Positions 1 through 7,365 of a stretch of DNA of 64,000 nucleotides are shown piece after piece (position 1 is the stretch's first letter; each line of letters opens with the position of its first letter). The DNA is taken from assembly GCF_029269825.1 (NCBI RefSeq), contig NZ_JARJHU010000001.1, positions 1,007,327-1,071,326 of the forward strand. The letters are read 5' to 3'. Source of the DNA: Pedobacter sp. JY14-1. Lineage in GTDB: Bacteria > Bacteroidota > Bacteroidia > Sphingobacteriales > Sphingobacteriaceae. The translations under genes and the position numbers were made by a program. The notes beneath the pieces are model-generated. The model was given only the letters and a program-made list of their open reading frames with translations. It was not told where the DNA came from and searched no databases.

Positions 1-299
1 TCATTATGTCCATGTTCCTCAGTATAGGTGGCGGCTATCTTGGCGGCACACTTTCCGGGGCCGTATCTCCGGCAGATTATGTTACCGGTATCACTACTGA
101 TTTCAATCCTTATACCATTACCGTAGCACTGGTCAAAGCCTTCGTGTTCGGCTTCATCATTACCTCTGTACCTGCTTACGAAGGATTCTACGTAAAAGGC
201 GGTGCGCTTGAAGTGGCCCAGGCAAGTACCCGTGCGGTTGTCGTAAGCTGTATCACTATCCTGGCCTGTGATTATATCGTAACCCAGTTATTACTATGA
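1..299 (+). CDS. mlaE: MlaE-family ABC transporter permease, C-terminal part (cut by window edge)
   Basis: The reading frame is open to the left edge, so only the last ~98 residues of the permease are present. They are hydrophobic, with a glycine-rich start, a segment around VALVKAFVFGFIITSVPAYEG and a final membrane span, which match the C-terminus of MlaE/YrbE permeases of the lipid-asymmetry (Mla) transporter. These proteins move phospholipid between outer and inner membranes. The gene overlaps the following ATPase by 4 nt (ATGA), so the two are co-translated. The real start lies upstream of the window. Confidence 0.85.
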   Translation, partial: IMSMFLSIGGGYLGGTLSGAVSPADYVTGITTDFNPYTITVALVKAFVFGFIITSVPAYEGFYVKGGALEVAQASTRAVVVSCITILACDYIVTQLLL

Positions 300-1048
300 T
301 CGAGATCAAGGACATTCATAAATCCTTCGGCAGCAACGAAGTACTCAAAGGCATTTCCGGCAGGTTCGAAGCCGGCGTCACCAACCTGATCATCGGTGGT
401 TCAGGGTCAGGCAAGACAACACTGCTCAAATGTATGATCGGACTGCATCAACCCGAACAAGGCAGCGTGCAGTACGACAACAGGGAATTTACCACCATGA
501 ACTTCGAGGAAAAGATCGAGATCCGTAAAGAGATCGGCATGCTCTTCCAGGGCTCGGCGCTGTTCGATTCCATGACCGTTGAGGAGAACATCATGTTCCC
601 GCTGAATATGTTTACCGATCAGAGCCGCAAAGAAAAGCTCGAGCGTGTCAATTTCTGTCTCGAAAGGGTAAATCTGGAAGGAAAGAACAAACTGTTTCCA
701 GCCGAACTGTCCGGTGGTATGAAAAAGCGGGTAGGCATTGCCCGGGCCATTGCGATGAACCCCAAATACCTCTTTGTTGACGAACCTAACTCCGGTCTTG
801 ATCCAAAGACCTCTATTGTCATTGACGAACTCATCAAGGAACTTACCGAAGAATATAACACGACAACGATCGTGGTTACACACGATATGAACTCCGTAAT
901 GGGTATCGGCGATTATATTCTCTTTCTCCACGAAGGCAAGAAATTCTGGGAAGGCTCAAATAAGGAGATCGCGCATACAGATGTGCAGGAGCTTAACGAT
1001 TTTGTCTTCGCCAGCCGCTTTATGAAAGCCGCTAAAGACAAATTCTAA
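296..1048 (+). CDS. mlaF: MlaF-type ABC transporter ATP-binding protein
   Basis: This 250-residue cytoplasmic ATPase would power the MlaE permease in retrograde phospholipid transport. Visible motifs are Walker A GGSGSGKTT (residues ~34-42), the ABC signature LSGGMKKR (~138), Walker B YLFVDEP followed by the D-loop SGLD (~160), and the switch histidine in VVTHD. Length is normal for the family. The start codon overlaps the stop of the permease. The substrate-binding MlaD partner is not downstream, where an unrelated methyltransferase begins after 36 nt. Confidence 0.9.
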   Translation: MIEIKDIHKSFGSNEVLKGISGRFEAGVTNLIIGGSGSGKTTLLKCMIGLHQPEQGSVQYDNREFTTMNFEEKIEIRKEIGMLFQGSALFDSMTVEENIMFPLNMFTDQSRKEKLERVNFCLERVNLEGKNKLFPAELSGGMKKRVGIARAIAMNPKYLFVDEPNSGLDPKTSIVIDELIKELTEEYNTTTIVVTHDMNSVMGIGDYILFLHEGKKFWEGSNKEIAHTDVQELNDFVFASRFMKAAKDKF

Positions 1049-1084
1049 ACAACCAAAGCTTAACCATACTGACCAATAATTATT

Positions 1085-1972
1085 ATGATAAACCTGCTTA
1101 CTCCCACACACTGGAAAGACTATGAGCTGATTGATTGCGGAGACTTTGAAAAACTGGAACGCTTCGGCAACCTGGTCCTCTCCAGACCAGAGCCACAGGC
1201 CGTCTGGAAAAAGACACTTTCAGAGCAGGAGTGGAAAAAACGCACCCATATCCGCTTTAAAGGACGGTCCGCTACCAGTGGCGACTGGATGAAGACCAGT
1301 GCGCAATTGCCAGACCGATGGAATATCAGTTATACCAACGAAGAAGTCAGCATCAGGTTACGTCTTGGTCTTACATCATTCAAGCATGTCGGTGTTTTCC
1401 CCGAGCAGGCCGTCAACTGGGACTATATATCTTCCTCTGTCCGCAAATTCAAGGCGGAGAGCCCGAAGGTGCTCAATCTTTTTGCCTATACCGGTGCCGC
1501 TTCCCTTATTGCCAAAGCTGCGGGTGCAGATACCACTCATGTGGATTCCATCAAACAGGTGGTCAACTGGGCCAATGAAAACCAGGAACTTTCCGGCCTT
1601 AAAGATGTCCGCTGGGTAGTAGAAGATGCCCTGAAGTTCGTGAAGCGCGAACTCAAACGCGGTAAAAAATACAATGGGATTATCCTCGATCCTCCAGCAT
1701 ATGGCCATGGCCCAAACGGCGAAAAATGGAAGCTGGAAGACCATATCCGGGAAATGATGCAGGATGTCGTACAATTGCTCGATGAACAGGAACATTTCCT
1801 GATCCTCAATACCTACTCCCTGGGTTTCTCCTCCGTCATTGTCGAAAACCTGGTCAGAACCTCATTTCCCCAGGCAGAGAATCTTGAGACCGGTGAACTT
1901 TACCTGCAGGCCAGCTCCGGCGTAAAACTCCCGCTCGGTGTGTTCGGCAAGTTCCGTAAATTCAGGTCTTAA
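1085..1972 (+). CDS. Class I SAM-dependent methyltransferase, RlmI/RlmK-like
   Basis: This 295-residue protein has a Rossmann methyltransferase core. Motif I is LFAYTGAASL (residues ~131-140) and the catalytic motif is DPPAYG (~202-207), the NPPY/DPPxY signature of methyltransferases acting on RNA bases. The arrangement resembles the C-terminal half of rRNA cytosine methyltransferases such as RlmI, but there is no PUA domain, so the exact target is not known. It may share a transcript with mlaEF (36-nt gap). A role in rRNA modification is family knowledge rather than anything shown here. Confidence 0.8.
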   Translation: MINLLTPTHWKDYELIDCGDFEKLERFGNLVLSRPEPQAVWKKTLSEQEWKKRTHIRFKGRSATSGDWMKTSAQLPDRWNISYTNEEVSIRLRLGLTSFKHVGVFPEQAVNWDYISSSVRKFKAESPKVLNLFAYTGAASLIAKAAGADTTHVDSIKQVVNWANENQELSGLKDVRWVVEDALKFVKRELKRGKKYNGIILDPPAYGHGPNGEKWKLEDHIREMMQDVVQLLDEQEHFLILNTYSLGFSSVIVENLVRTSFPQAENLETGELYLQASSGVKLPLGVFGKFRKFRS

Positions 1973-2052
1973 ATCTTTTATATTCGTCACAAGAGTGTTA
2001 TACTTGCAGGACATTAATCCATCATACCACGAGAAATTTAAACCGACACAAA

Positions 2053-3111
2053 ATGAAATTAATTCATCTGGCCGGCATATGCCTGCTCGGCGCAGCCACT
2101 TTAGGCGTATTGACCAGTTGCGGACCTGAAGGAAAAGGAGCCGGCAAAGGAAAAACCAGTACTGCAGCAGATACCGCTTCCGGTGAACAGGGGACAGAAA
2201 ACGATACGCTCGCACTCAGAACCCCTGTAGATACCGCTAAATACAACACCCTGCTGAAGAAACTGGCCAACGGCGACACTACCGGAAAATGGCCGGTAAA
2301 AAAACAACCCTATCCACTTGCCGGTGCCATACTTCCGTTTAAACGCATCGTGGTATTTTATGGGAACCTTTACTCCAAAAAGATGGGTGCCCTTGGTGAA
2401 TATGCCCCTAAGGAGATGCTCTCGCGTCTCAATGCCGAAGTCAAAAAATGGGAAAAGGCAGATCCGTCAACACCGGTACAGCCCGGATTGCACTACATTG
2501 CTGTCGTAGCTTCGGGAGAAAAGGGCAAGGCAGGTCTTTACCGTACGCGTATGCCGTTCAAACAGATCGATTCTGTGATGACCATTTCCCGCATGCACAA
2601 AAATATGATCGTATTTCTCGATATCCAGGTTGCCCTGGGCAATATCCGCGATGAACTGCCCCAACTGGAACCCTATCTGAAACTTCCCAATGTCCACCTC
2701 GGTATCGATCCTGAATTCTCTATGAAGGATGGCACCTTGCCAGGCAAAAAGATCGGCACCTATGATGCGGCTGACATCAACTACTGTTCGGATTATCTGG
2801 CCGGGCTGGTAAAAAAGTACAACCTCCCTCCCAAAGTGTTTACCGTGCACCGCTTCACCCAAAAGATGGTCACCAATTACAAGAACATCAAACTGCGTCC
2901 TGAAGTACAGATCGTGATGCATATGGACGGATGGGGTGAGCCAGAACTCAAAAAGGGAACCTACCGTCACTTTATCTATTCAGAGCCTGTACAGTTCACC
3001 GGCTTCAAACTTTTTTATAAGAACGATCTGAAAAAGGCCCCTAACCGGATGATGACACCGGAGGAGTTACTGAAACTTAAACCTGCTCCGATCTATATAC
3101 AATACCAATAG
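2053..3111 (+). CDS. Secreted lipoprotein of unknown function
   Basis: This 352-residue protein has a lipoprotein signal peptide with lipobox LTSC (Cys23), followed by a Gly/Lys/Thr-rich linker of about 35 residues. The rest is a soluble domain with aromatic and His-containing motifs (FTVHRFTQKM, VMHMDGWGEP, GIDPEFSM) that looks like a TIM-barrel-type fold, although I cannot name a family with certainty. It is probably anchored in the outer membrane or faces the periplasm. A hairpin terminator follows at 3127. No enzymatic function is claimed. Confidence 0.7.
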   Translation: MKLIHLAGICLLGAATLGVLTSCGPEGKGAGKGKTSTAADTASGEQGTENDTLALRTPVDTAKYNTLLKKLANGDTTGKWPVKKQPYPLAGAILPFKRIVVFYGNLYSKKMGALGEYAPKEMLSRLNAEVKKWEKADPSTPVQPGLHYIAVVASGEKGKAGLYRTRMPFKQIDSVMTISRMHKNMIVFLDIQVALGNIRDELPQLEPYLKLPNVHLGIDPEFSMKDGTLPGKKIGTYDAADINYCSDYLAGLVKKYNLPPKVFTVHRFTQKMVTNYKNIKLRPEVQIVMHMDGWGEPELKKGTYRHFIYSEPVQFTGFKLFYKNDLKKAPNRMMTPEELLKLKPAPIYIQYQ

Positions 3112-3126
3112 TTCTGACTGAACTGA

Positions 3127-3160
3127 TACCGTCATCGCGAGGAGTAATGCGATGACGGTA
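3127..3160 (+). terminator. Perfect 12-bp hairpin, likely terminator
   Basis: The arms TACCGTCATCGC (3127-3138) and GCGATGACGGTA (3149-3160) are exact reverse complements around a 10-nt loop and are followed by TTTATCC. It lies between the convergent lipoprotein and XRE genes and could stop both. The arm sequence resembles the GTCATTGCGAG repeat found inside fecR, so it may be a shortened copy of that repeat used as a terminator. Confidence 0.6.
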
Positions 3161-3186
3161 TTTATCCTTCGCTTTTACCGCCCCTT

Positions 3187-3717
3187 TTATACCAACCGAT
3201 ACAGGTTCCTGTTGCCTTTGTCCGCGCGGCTGACCACAATTCTGTCTTTTCTGGGGGCGCGGCTTAAGATATCTGACACACGAACTGAATCAATGCCAAT
3301 ATCATATCGCATCAACAATTCGTTCGAGATCTCTCTGGCTGTCCTGGGTATTCGCAGATAGTCAGTATCTAATAACAGATCAATGTATTTCGTGTAATTG
3401 GGCGTTTCGCTTTCCAGGTATCCCGGATCAATATCCTGGGCCCTTACATAAGAAACGATGCTTTCCCTCAGATCTTCCCTGGCTGGAATGGCCGCCTGAG
3501 GATCAGAAAAGTAGTAATGCTTAACCCCGAAAAAATTAGCAATATCCTCCTGTTTATCCAGAGTTATGTTTATTTTTCCAGCTTCAATGGCTGCAATATA
3601 AGGCTGATGTACGCCTAATGCTTTTGCGAGATGCTCCTGGGATACATCCGCGGCACGCCGATAGGCCTTGAGCCGCCTGGCATACTCAGATTTAGCATCA
3701 CTCTTTGATTTCGCCAC
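3187..3717 (-). CDS. XRE-family helix-turn-helix regulator
   Basis: This is a 176-residue cytoplasmic DNA-binding protein. Residues ~11-66 form a Cro/C1-type HTH (RRLKAYRRAADVSQ, then LAKALGVHQPYIAAIEAGK). The C-terminal ~100 residues are mixed alpha/beta with an end like a second small DNA-binding or dimerisation module (ISNELLMRYDIGIDSVRVSD) and no recognisable ligand domain. It is transcribed away from an AT-rich stretch that holds a small palindrome and a long inverted repeat. It may control itself or the neighbouring DUF6266 gene. Confidence 0.75.
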   Translation of the reverse strand: MAKSKSDAKSEYARRLKAYRRAADVSQEHLAKALGVHQPYIAAIEAGKINITLDKQEDIANFFGVKHYYFSDPQAAIPAREDLRESIVSYVRAQDIDPGYLESETPNYTKYIDLLLDTDYLRIPRTAREISNELLMRYDIGIDSVRVSDILSRAPRKDRIVVSRADKGNRNLYRLV

Positions 3718-3767
3718 CCGACAAAATGAAAGATTAATAACATCTTATTTCATAATATATTTTGTAT

Positions 3768-3779
3768 ATATCAAGATAT
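3768..3779. promoter_or_regulatory. Candidate operator upstream of the XRE gene
   Basis: ATATC-AA-GATAT is a 5+5 bp palindrome about 50 nt upstream of the XRE start codon, inside a very AT-rich promoter region. Its symmetry and position would suit binding by the dimeric XRE product, but short AT palindromes also arise by chance. Confidence 0.25.
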
Positions 3780-3903
3780 TTACTATATTTGTAAAGTCAT
3801 CGAAAAATAGCTTTGCTGTTTTCTGATGAAGACTAACTTAGAGGGAAAATATAAAAACTGCAGAAAGGTCTTCCGAGGCGTAAGTGGTATTTGCAGCTGA
3901 GTT

Positions 3904-3988
3904 AAAATATGAAAAGGCAGTCGGACAGATTCTTGAATAAATCTTTGGTGTCTCATCCAATTTACCGTCCGCTGCCTTTTCATATTTT
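3904..3988. repeat. Long imperfect inverted repeat, 23/22-nt arms, 40-nt loop
   Basis: The left arm (3904-3926) begins AAAATATGAAAAGGCAG. The right arm (3967-3988) is its reverse complement except for one missing base. The loop (3927-3966) carries a 21-nt string (3933-3953) that recurs in reverse orientation at 25414-25434, near the second DUF6266 locus. The rest of the 3718-4063 gap is AT-rich with no convincing gene. It could be a mobile-element remnant, a large RNA hairpin or a regulator site. Confidence 0.7.
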
Positions 3989-4063
3989 ATTAAGATTTAA
4001 AGGGTAGCCGGGTAAATTCCTGAAAGGCGACCGACCTTAAAACAGGCAACCAAATTATATCTG

Positions 4064-4273
4064 ATGCGGGAATTTCTCATTACGGAACAACTTGAACAGG
4101 CAACTGAAGTCTTAAGCAAGCTCCTGCTTTACAACATTGCTTTTGGTGGGGTTGCTCTAAATGATGAGGAACAGGAAAAAATGCTGGAAACTTGTAATGA
4201 AATAGCCCTCTCCCTTGAAAGGCTTAGAAACAGGGTTAGCCAGGCACAGTCAGCCTTCCCAGATACTCACTGA
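4064..4273 (+). CDS. Small hypothetical protein, 69 aa
   Basis: This is an open frame of 69 residues with balanced composition, rich in Leu and Glu (EQLEQATEVLSKLLLYNIAF, then LEETC-like acidic helices), and predicted mostly helical. No family is recognised. It converges with the DUF6266 gene on the opposite strand, overlapping its 3' end by 38 nt, which weakens the case. No clear promoter or ribosome site is seen. It could be a real small protein or a chance frame. Confidence 0.4.
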   Translation: MREFLITEQLEQATEVLSKLLLYNIAFGGVALNDEEQEKMLETCNEIALSLERLRNRVSQAQSAFPDTH

Positions 4274-4892
4274 TACTTTGCCTGTCCCGTTCCTTTGACA
4301 CAAAGCCGATATACACGTGCACCGTTTTGCCGATGAAGGTGTCGGGAACCTGCAGCTGATAAACACCGTCCTTTCGGAATGGCCCTTCTAATCCAACCTC
4401 AATTGCTGTTGAATTTTCTATGTCATAGACCAATACCATCAGTTGATCAAAGTCATCACAGCATTCATCAACCGGCGATTGCCAGGTAAACTGCAAACGC
4501 GCCTGCTGGCCTTCCATATCCGGCGGCAGCAGCACAACGCCGGCATCAGCAGCGCCGGGTAAATCTCCGTAACTAAACTTCAGTAAGGCTGCGTCAAAGT
4601 AAAAGCCCGACTCATCAGTGACCAGTGCCTCTTTGCGGTTACAGGACACCGCGCCACGATAACCGCCAGTTTTCGTATAGGCATTCTTAAACCCTATCTT
4701 TAACAAATCCCTGATCGGGAGCAGATGATCCTGTACCAGCTTGAATTTGGCATGATTCACCTTTTCCGCAGCACTGAAATGCTTTTTAACCGGCATGGCG
4801 CGTATGTGCGCTTCACCATTTAAGTAATAGCCGACAACCGGCCCGGCTTTCCCCCTGAACCCCCCAAAAATTCCATTGATTAACTTTCCCAT
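4236..4892 (-). CDS. DUF6266 family protein (copy 1)
   Basis: This 218-residue protein has the family's conserved N-terminus (MGKLINGIFGGFRGKAGPVV, then GxAHIRAMP) and the C-terminal pattern of a beta-rich domain ending in VHVYIGFVSKERDRQ and EYLG. DUF6266 is a Bacteroidota family of unknown function, about 200-220 residues long. There is no signal peptide. A paralogue lies at 26904-27548, also close to HTH genes. It is transcribed toward the XRE gene, with the long inverted repeat between them. Confidence 0.8.
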   Translation of the reverse strand: MGKLINGIFGGFRGKAGPVVGYYLNGEAHIRAMPVKKHFSAAEKVNHAKFKLVQDHLLPIRDLLKIGFKNAYTKTGGYRGAVSCNRKEALVTDESGFYFDAALLKFSYGDLPGAADAGVVLLPPDMEGQQARLQFTWQSPVDECCDDFDQLMVLVYDIENSTAIEVGLEGPFRKDGVYQLQVPDTFIGKTVHVYIGFVSKERDRQSISEYLGRLTVPG

Positions 4893-4947
4893 TCAGTAGA
4901 TGTTTGCCTGATTGGATGCAAGCACCCCAGCAATGTTACCCAAGTGA

Positions 4948-4980
4948 TTGCATTAACCTCGTTCTGATTATGTACCTTAG
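4948..4980 (+). promoter_or_regulatory. Possible Bacteroidota promoter for the M23-like peptidase
   Basis: TTG at 4948-4950, a 22-nt spacer and TACCTTAG at 4973-4980 resemble the TTTG / TAnnTTTG promoter of Bacteroidota. The element ends only 3 nt before the ATG, which would make the mRNA nearly leaderless, so the match may be chance. Confidence 0.3.
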
Positions 4981-4983
4981 GTT

Positions 4984-5949
4984 ATGAAAAAATACCTGAC
5001 GCTAACATTTCTGCTCATTATTGGTGCTAACTACTCCGGTTTCGCGCAAACAGAAAGCGCATCTTCTAAAAACGCTATTGCCAAATTTCAGAAATATTAC
5101 AACGAGAGCCAGCCAGACAGTGTCTTTAACCTTTTCAGTCCTGAAACTAAAACTGCGCTGCCCCTGCAAAAAACCATTGGATTTCTTGGTCAGCTCAGGA
5201 AGAACTTCGGGCTCATTAAACAGGCTACTTTCCTGAGTTATGACAATCAGTTTGCCGTATATAAAACGGAATTGGAAAAAGGCACCATTCAGCTGAGCAT
5301 CAGCACAGATCAGCACCAGGCTATTACCGGAATATTTGCCAAGCCCTATTCAGAACAAAGTCCGCAGGTGCCGAACACCACCAAAATGAGATTGCCTTTT
5401 AAAGGTGAGTGGACAGTATTCTGGGGTGGCGATACAAAAGAACAAAACTACCATGTGGTTGCTAAAATGCAGCGCAACGCATTTGATATGGTCATCAATG
5501 GCCTGGACGCAAAAAGCTATAAAACGGATGGTAAAAGCAACGAGGATTATTATGCATTCGGACAAGACCTATCCGCGCCGTGTGACGGAGAAGTCGTTTT
5601 CGCCGTTGATGGTGTGAAAGACAATGTTCCCGGTAAAATGAACACGCTGCTCACCCTGGGAAACTCAGTCATGCTCAAGACACCAAACGACGAATACGTC
5701 TTATTCGCTCACTTCAAACGAGGCACAGTGAAGGTAAAGCAGGGTGACAAGGTAAAGACCGGTCAAATACTGGGTCAATGTGGCAATTCCGGGAATTCTT
5801 CTGAACCCCATTTGCATTTCCACATTCAAAACACAGAAGACTTCAATGAAGCGACCGGCATCAAATGCTTTTTTGAAAAAGTAAAGGTAAATAATGAAGT
5901 CAAAACCAATTATTCACCAGTGAAAGGAGATAAAATAAGCGGAGTCTGA
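4984..5949 (+). CDS. Secreted M23-family-like peptidase with DUF3887-type N-terminal domain
   Basis: This 321-residue protein has a Sec signal peptide (cleavage after GFAQ, about residue 22). Residues ~30-115 are like DUF3887, and residues ~185-300 form an M23/LytM fold. The HxH zinc motif is present as PHLHFH (His276, 278, 280), with AHF (His243) before it. The usual first zinc motif HxxxD reads AFGQD (Ala191, Asp195), so the first histidine ligand is not in its normal place. An upstream NYHV histidine might substitute. M23 enzymes cut peptidoglycan cross-links; activity here is uncertain. Confidence 0.75.
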   Translation: MKKYLTLTFLLIIGANYSGFAQTESASSKNAIAKFQKYYNESQPDSVFNLFSPETKTALPLQKTIGFLGQLRKNFGLIKQATFLSYDNQFAVYKTELEKGTIQLSISTDQHQAITGIFAKPYSEQSPQVPNTTKMRLPFKGEWTVFWGGDTKEQNYHVVAKMQRNAFDMVINGLDAKSYKTDGKSNEDYYAFGQDLSAPCDGEVVFAVDGVKDNVPGKMNTLLTLGNSVMLKTPNDEYVLFAHFKRGTVKVKQGDKVKTGQILGQCGNSGNSSEPHLHFHIQNTEDFNEATGIKCFFEKVKVNNEVKTNYSPVKGDKISGV

Positions 5950-6123
5950 CTGCTATGCTTTAGGCGCATGCTTCCTCTCTCCTCTCTGAAGGAAGATGGC
6001 CGTAGGTCAGAGAGGAGCTGCAGATTCATCACCACCCCTCTCCCTTTGGATTCATCTCTCCCGGAGGCGGAGAGAGGTGAGCAATTGGAACAATAGTGTT
6101 AAATTTGTTAAAATAGAGGAATT
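5950..6123. repeat. Intergenic CTCTC/GAGAG palindromic repeat region, copy 1
   Basis: The gap holds complementary CTCTCTCC- and GGAGAGAG-type runs, including the unit at 5995-6015 (GATGGCCGTAGGTCAGAGAG plus one G) that is repeated exactly at 6465-6485. The pairs could fold into hairpins. This looks like a short dispersed palindromic repeat flanking the EF-Tu-like gene on both sides. Confidence 0.55.
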
Positions 6124-6438
6124 ATGATTATGCAATTGACTACTTACAATTTCACGGCAGTTCTCTCATTGTTTCCCACCGAACAAGGAGGACGGAAGAA
6201 ATCTGTATATGACCATTACAGGCCTGCCTTTGCATTCAACTCAGTAAATCACTTTTCCGGTGAGGTTACTTTTCCGGAAGTAAAAGAGCTGAAGCCTGGA
6301 GGTACTGCAACCGCTAGAGTAAAACTTCTCCCATCAAAACACATCACTCAAACACTGAAGATTGGTGATTCCTTCACCGTTCTTGAGGGAAATAAGGTGG
6401 TAGGCTCCGGCGTAATACAACAACTGGAAAAGAACTGA
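6124..6438 (+). CDS. Stand-alone EF-Tu domain III-like small protein
   Basis: This 104-residue protein follows elongation factor Tu domain III in order. It has a start like FTAVLSL, then EQGGRK, YRPAFAFN, a GEV strand, LKPGGTA, and finally GDSFTVLEG followed by VVGSGVI. It has no GTPase domain, so it cannot work as an elongation factor on its own. Similar short proteins are annotated in Bacteroidota as EF-Tu/IF-2-like with unknown role. It sits between two copies of a palindromic repeat and no operon partner is evident. Confidence 0.65.
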   Translation: MIMQLTTYNFTAVLSLFPTEQGGRKKSVYDHYRPAFAFNSVNHFSGEVTFPEVKELKPGGTATARVKLLPSKHITQTLKIGDSFTVLEGNKVVGSGVIQQLEKN

Positions 6439-6464
6439 ACATTATGCTCTCCTCGGAGAGGAGA

Positions 6465-6485
6465 GATGGCCGTAGGTCAGAGAGG
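6465..6485. repeat. Second copy of the 21-nt GATGGCCGTAGG repeat
   Basis: This is identical over 21 nt to 5995-6015 and is preceded by a small hairpin, CTCTCCTC-GGAGAGGAGAG. The two copies bracket the EF-Tu-like gene in the same orientation. Confidence 0.6.
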
Positions 6486-6560
6486 CGCATTATGCTTCGC
6501 ATAGCCCGGCACTATCACCATATCTTCATTCGTTACCAATCAGATCTGAATTAGGTACAA

Positions 6561-6579
6561 ATTAGGTCAGCGACCTAAT
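6561..6579. promoter_or_regulatory. Inverted repeat upstream of the sigma factor gene
   Basis: ATTAGGTC-AGC-GACCTAAT is a perfect 8-bp palindrome with a 3-nt spacer, and a half-site (ATTAGGT) lies just upstream at about 6550. It is about 105 nt before the sigma factor start. It could be an operator or a small hairpin. A promoter-like TACCTTAG lies at 6655-6662, with no good -33 partner. Confidence 0.35.
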
Positions 6580-6684
6580 CTGAAGATAATTTGTAGCACG
6601 CAAGCAGCAAATATAATTTAGGTTGAACTGCTTCACTTTTGTTATTCAATTATCTACCTTAGCATTAGGGATTCCTGATCGGGC

Positions 6685-7284
6685 ATGAAAACGAAGTATC
6701 ATAAGTACGAAGACGACCAGCTGGCGGTGCTGTTGCTGGATGGTGACCGGCTTGCTTATGAGGAGGTATACAACCGCTACTTTGGGATCATTTATGCCTT
6801 TACCCGAAAAATGCTGCGTAATGACGATCAGGCTGAAGACATGACCCAGGAGATCTTCCTGAGCCTTTACGAAAAATTGGACAGCTTAAAAATCTCTTCA
6901 ATTAAATCCTATCTGTACCAAAGCGCCAGGTATGCCCTGATCGATTTCTCCCGCAGAAGTAAGACCAGGGCAAGCTACATGGAGGGGCTCAAAGAGTTTG
7001 TGGAGCGTGGTGAATGGTCGACGGATGAGGCGGTGATCGAAAATGAGCTCAGGCGACAGATTGAAAAGGAAATCGAAAACCTACCCCCTAAGATGCGCGC
7101 CGTATTTGAGATGAGCAGGAAACAATACCTGAGCACAAAGGAAATTTCTGAGCATACGGGCTTATCCGAAGGTACGGTAAGGTTGCAGATCCATCATGCC
7201 ATTACACGGCTGCGTTCGAAGCTTACGGCTTTCTTCTTCCTGCAGGTAATGACGGCTGTATTATGGCTTAACCGGATTTTTTAA
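6685..7284 (+). CDS. ECF RNA polymerase sigma factor, FecI-like
   Basis: This is a 199-residue sigma-70 family factor. Region 2 is at residues ~25-90 (YNRYFGIIYAFTRKMLRNDD, DMTQEIFLSLYEKL). Region 4 is at ~130-185, with a typical HTH (LSTKEISEHTGLSEGTVRLQ). It belongs to the Bacteroidota expansion that drives SusC/SusD operons through a FecR anti-sigma factor, and the cognate fecR starts 81 nt downstream. The usual trigger is ligand uptake by the linked TonB-dependent receptor. The C-terminal hydrophobic tail (FFFLQVMTAVLWLN) is common in this group. Confidence 0.9.
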   Translation: MKTKYHKYEDDQLAVLLLDGDRLAYEEVYNRYFGIIYAFTRKMLRNDDQAEDMTQEIFLSLYEKLDSLKISSIKSYLYQSARYALIDFSRRSKTRASYMEGLKEFVERGEWSTDEAVIENELRRQIEKEIENLPPKMRAVFEMSRKQYLSTKEISEHTGLSEGTVRLQIHHAITRLRSKLTAFFFLQVMTAVLWLNRIF

Positions 7285-7365
7285 GAGAAATTCAGTTTTT
7301 TTTCATAGCTTATATAACATTATCCCTAGCTGTGCGACTACACTTATATTCGGTAGAAAGAATAT

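Noticed and set aside
3783..3983. 66-residue minus-strand frame over the long inverted repeat
   Set aside because: It is built from the palindrome arms and loop; composition and lack of a promoter make a real protein unlikely.
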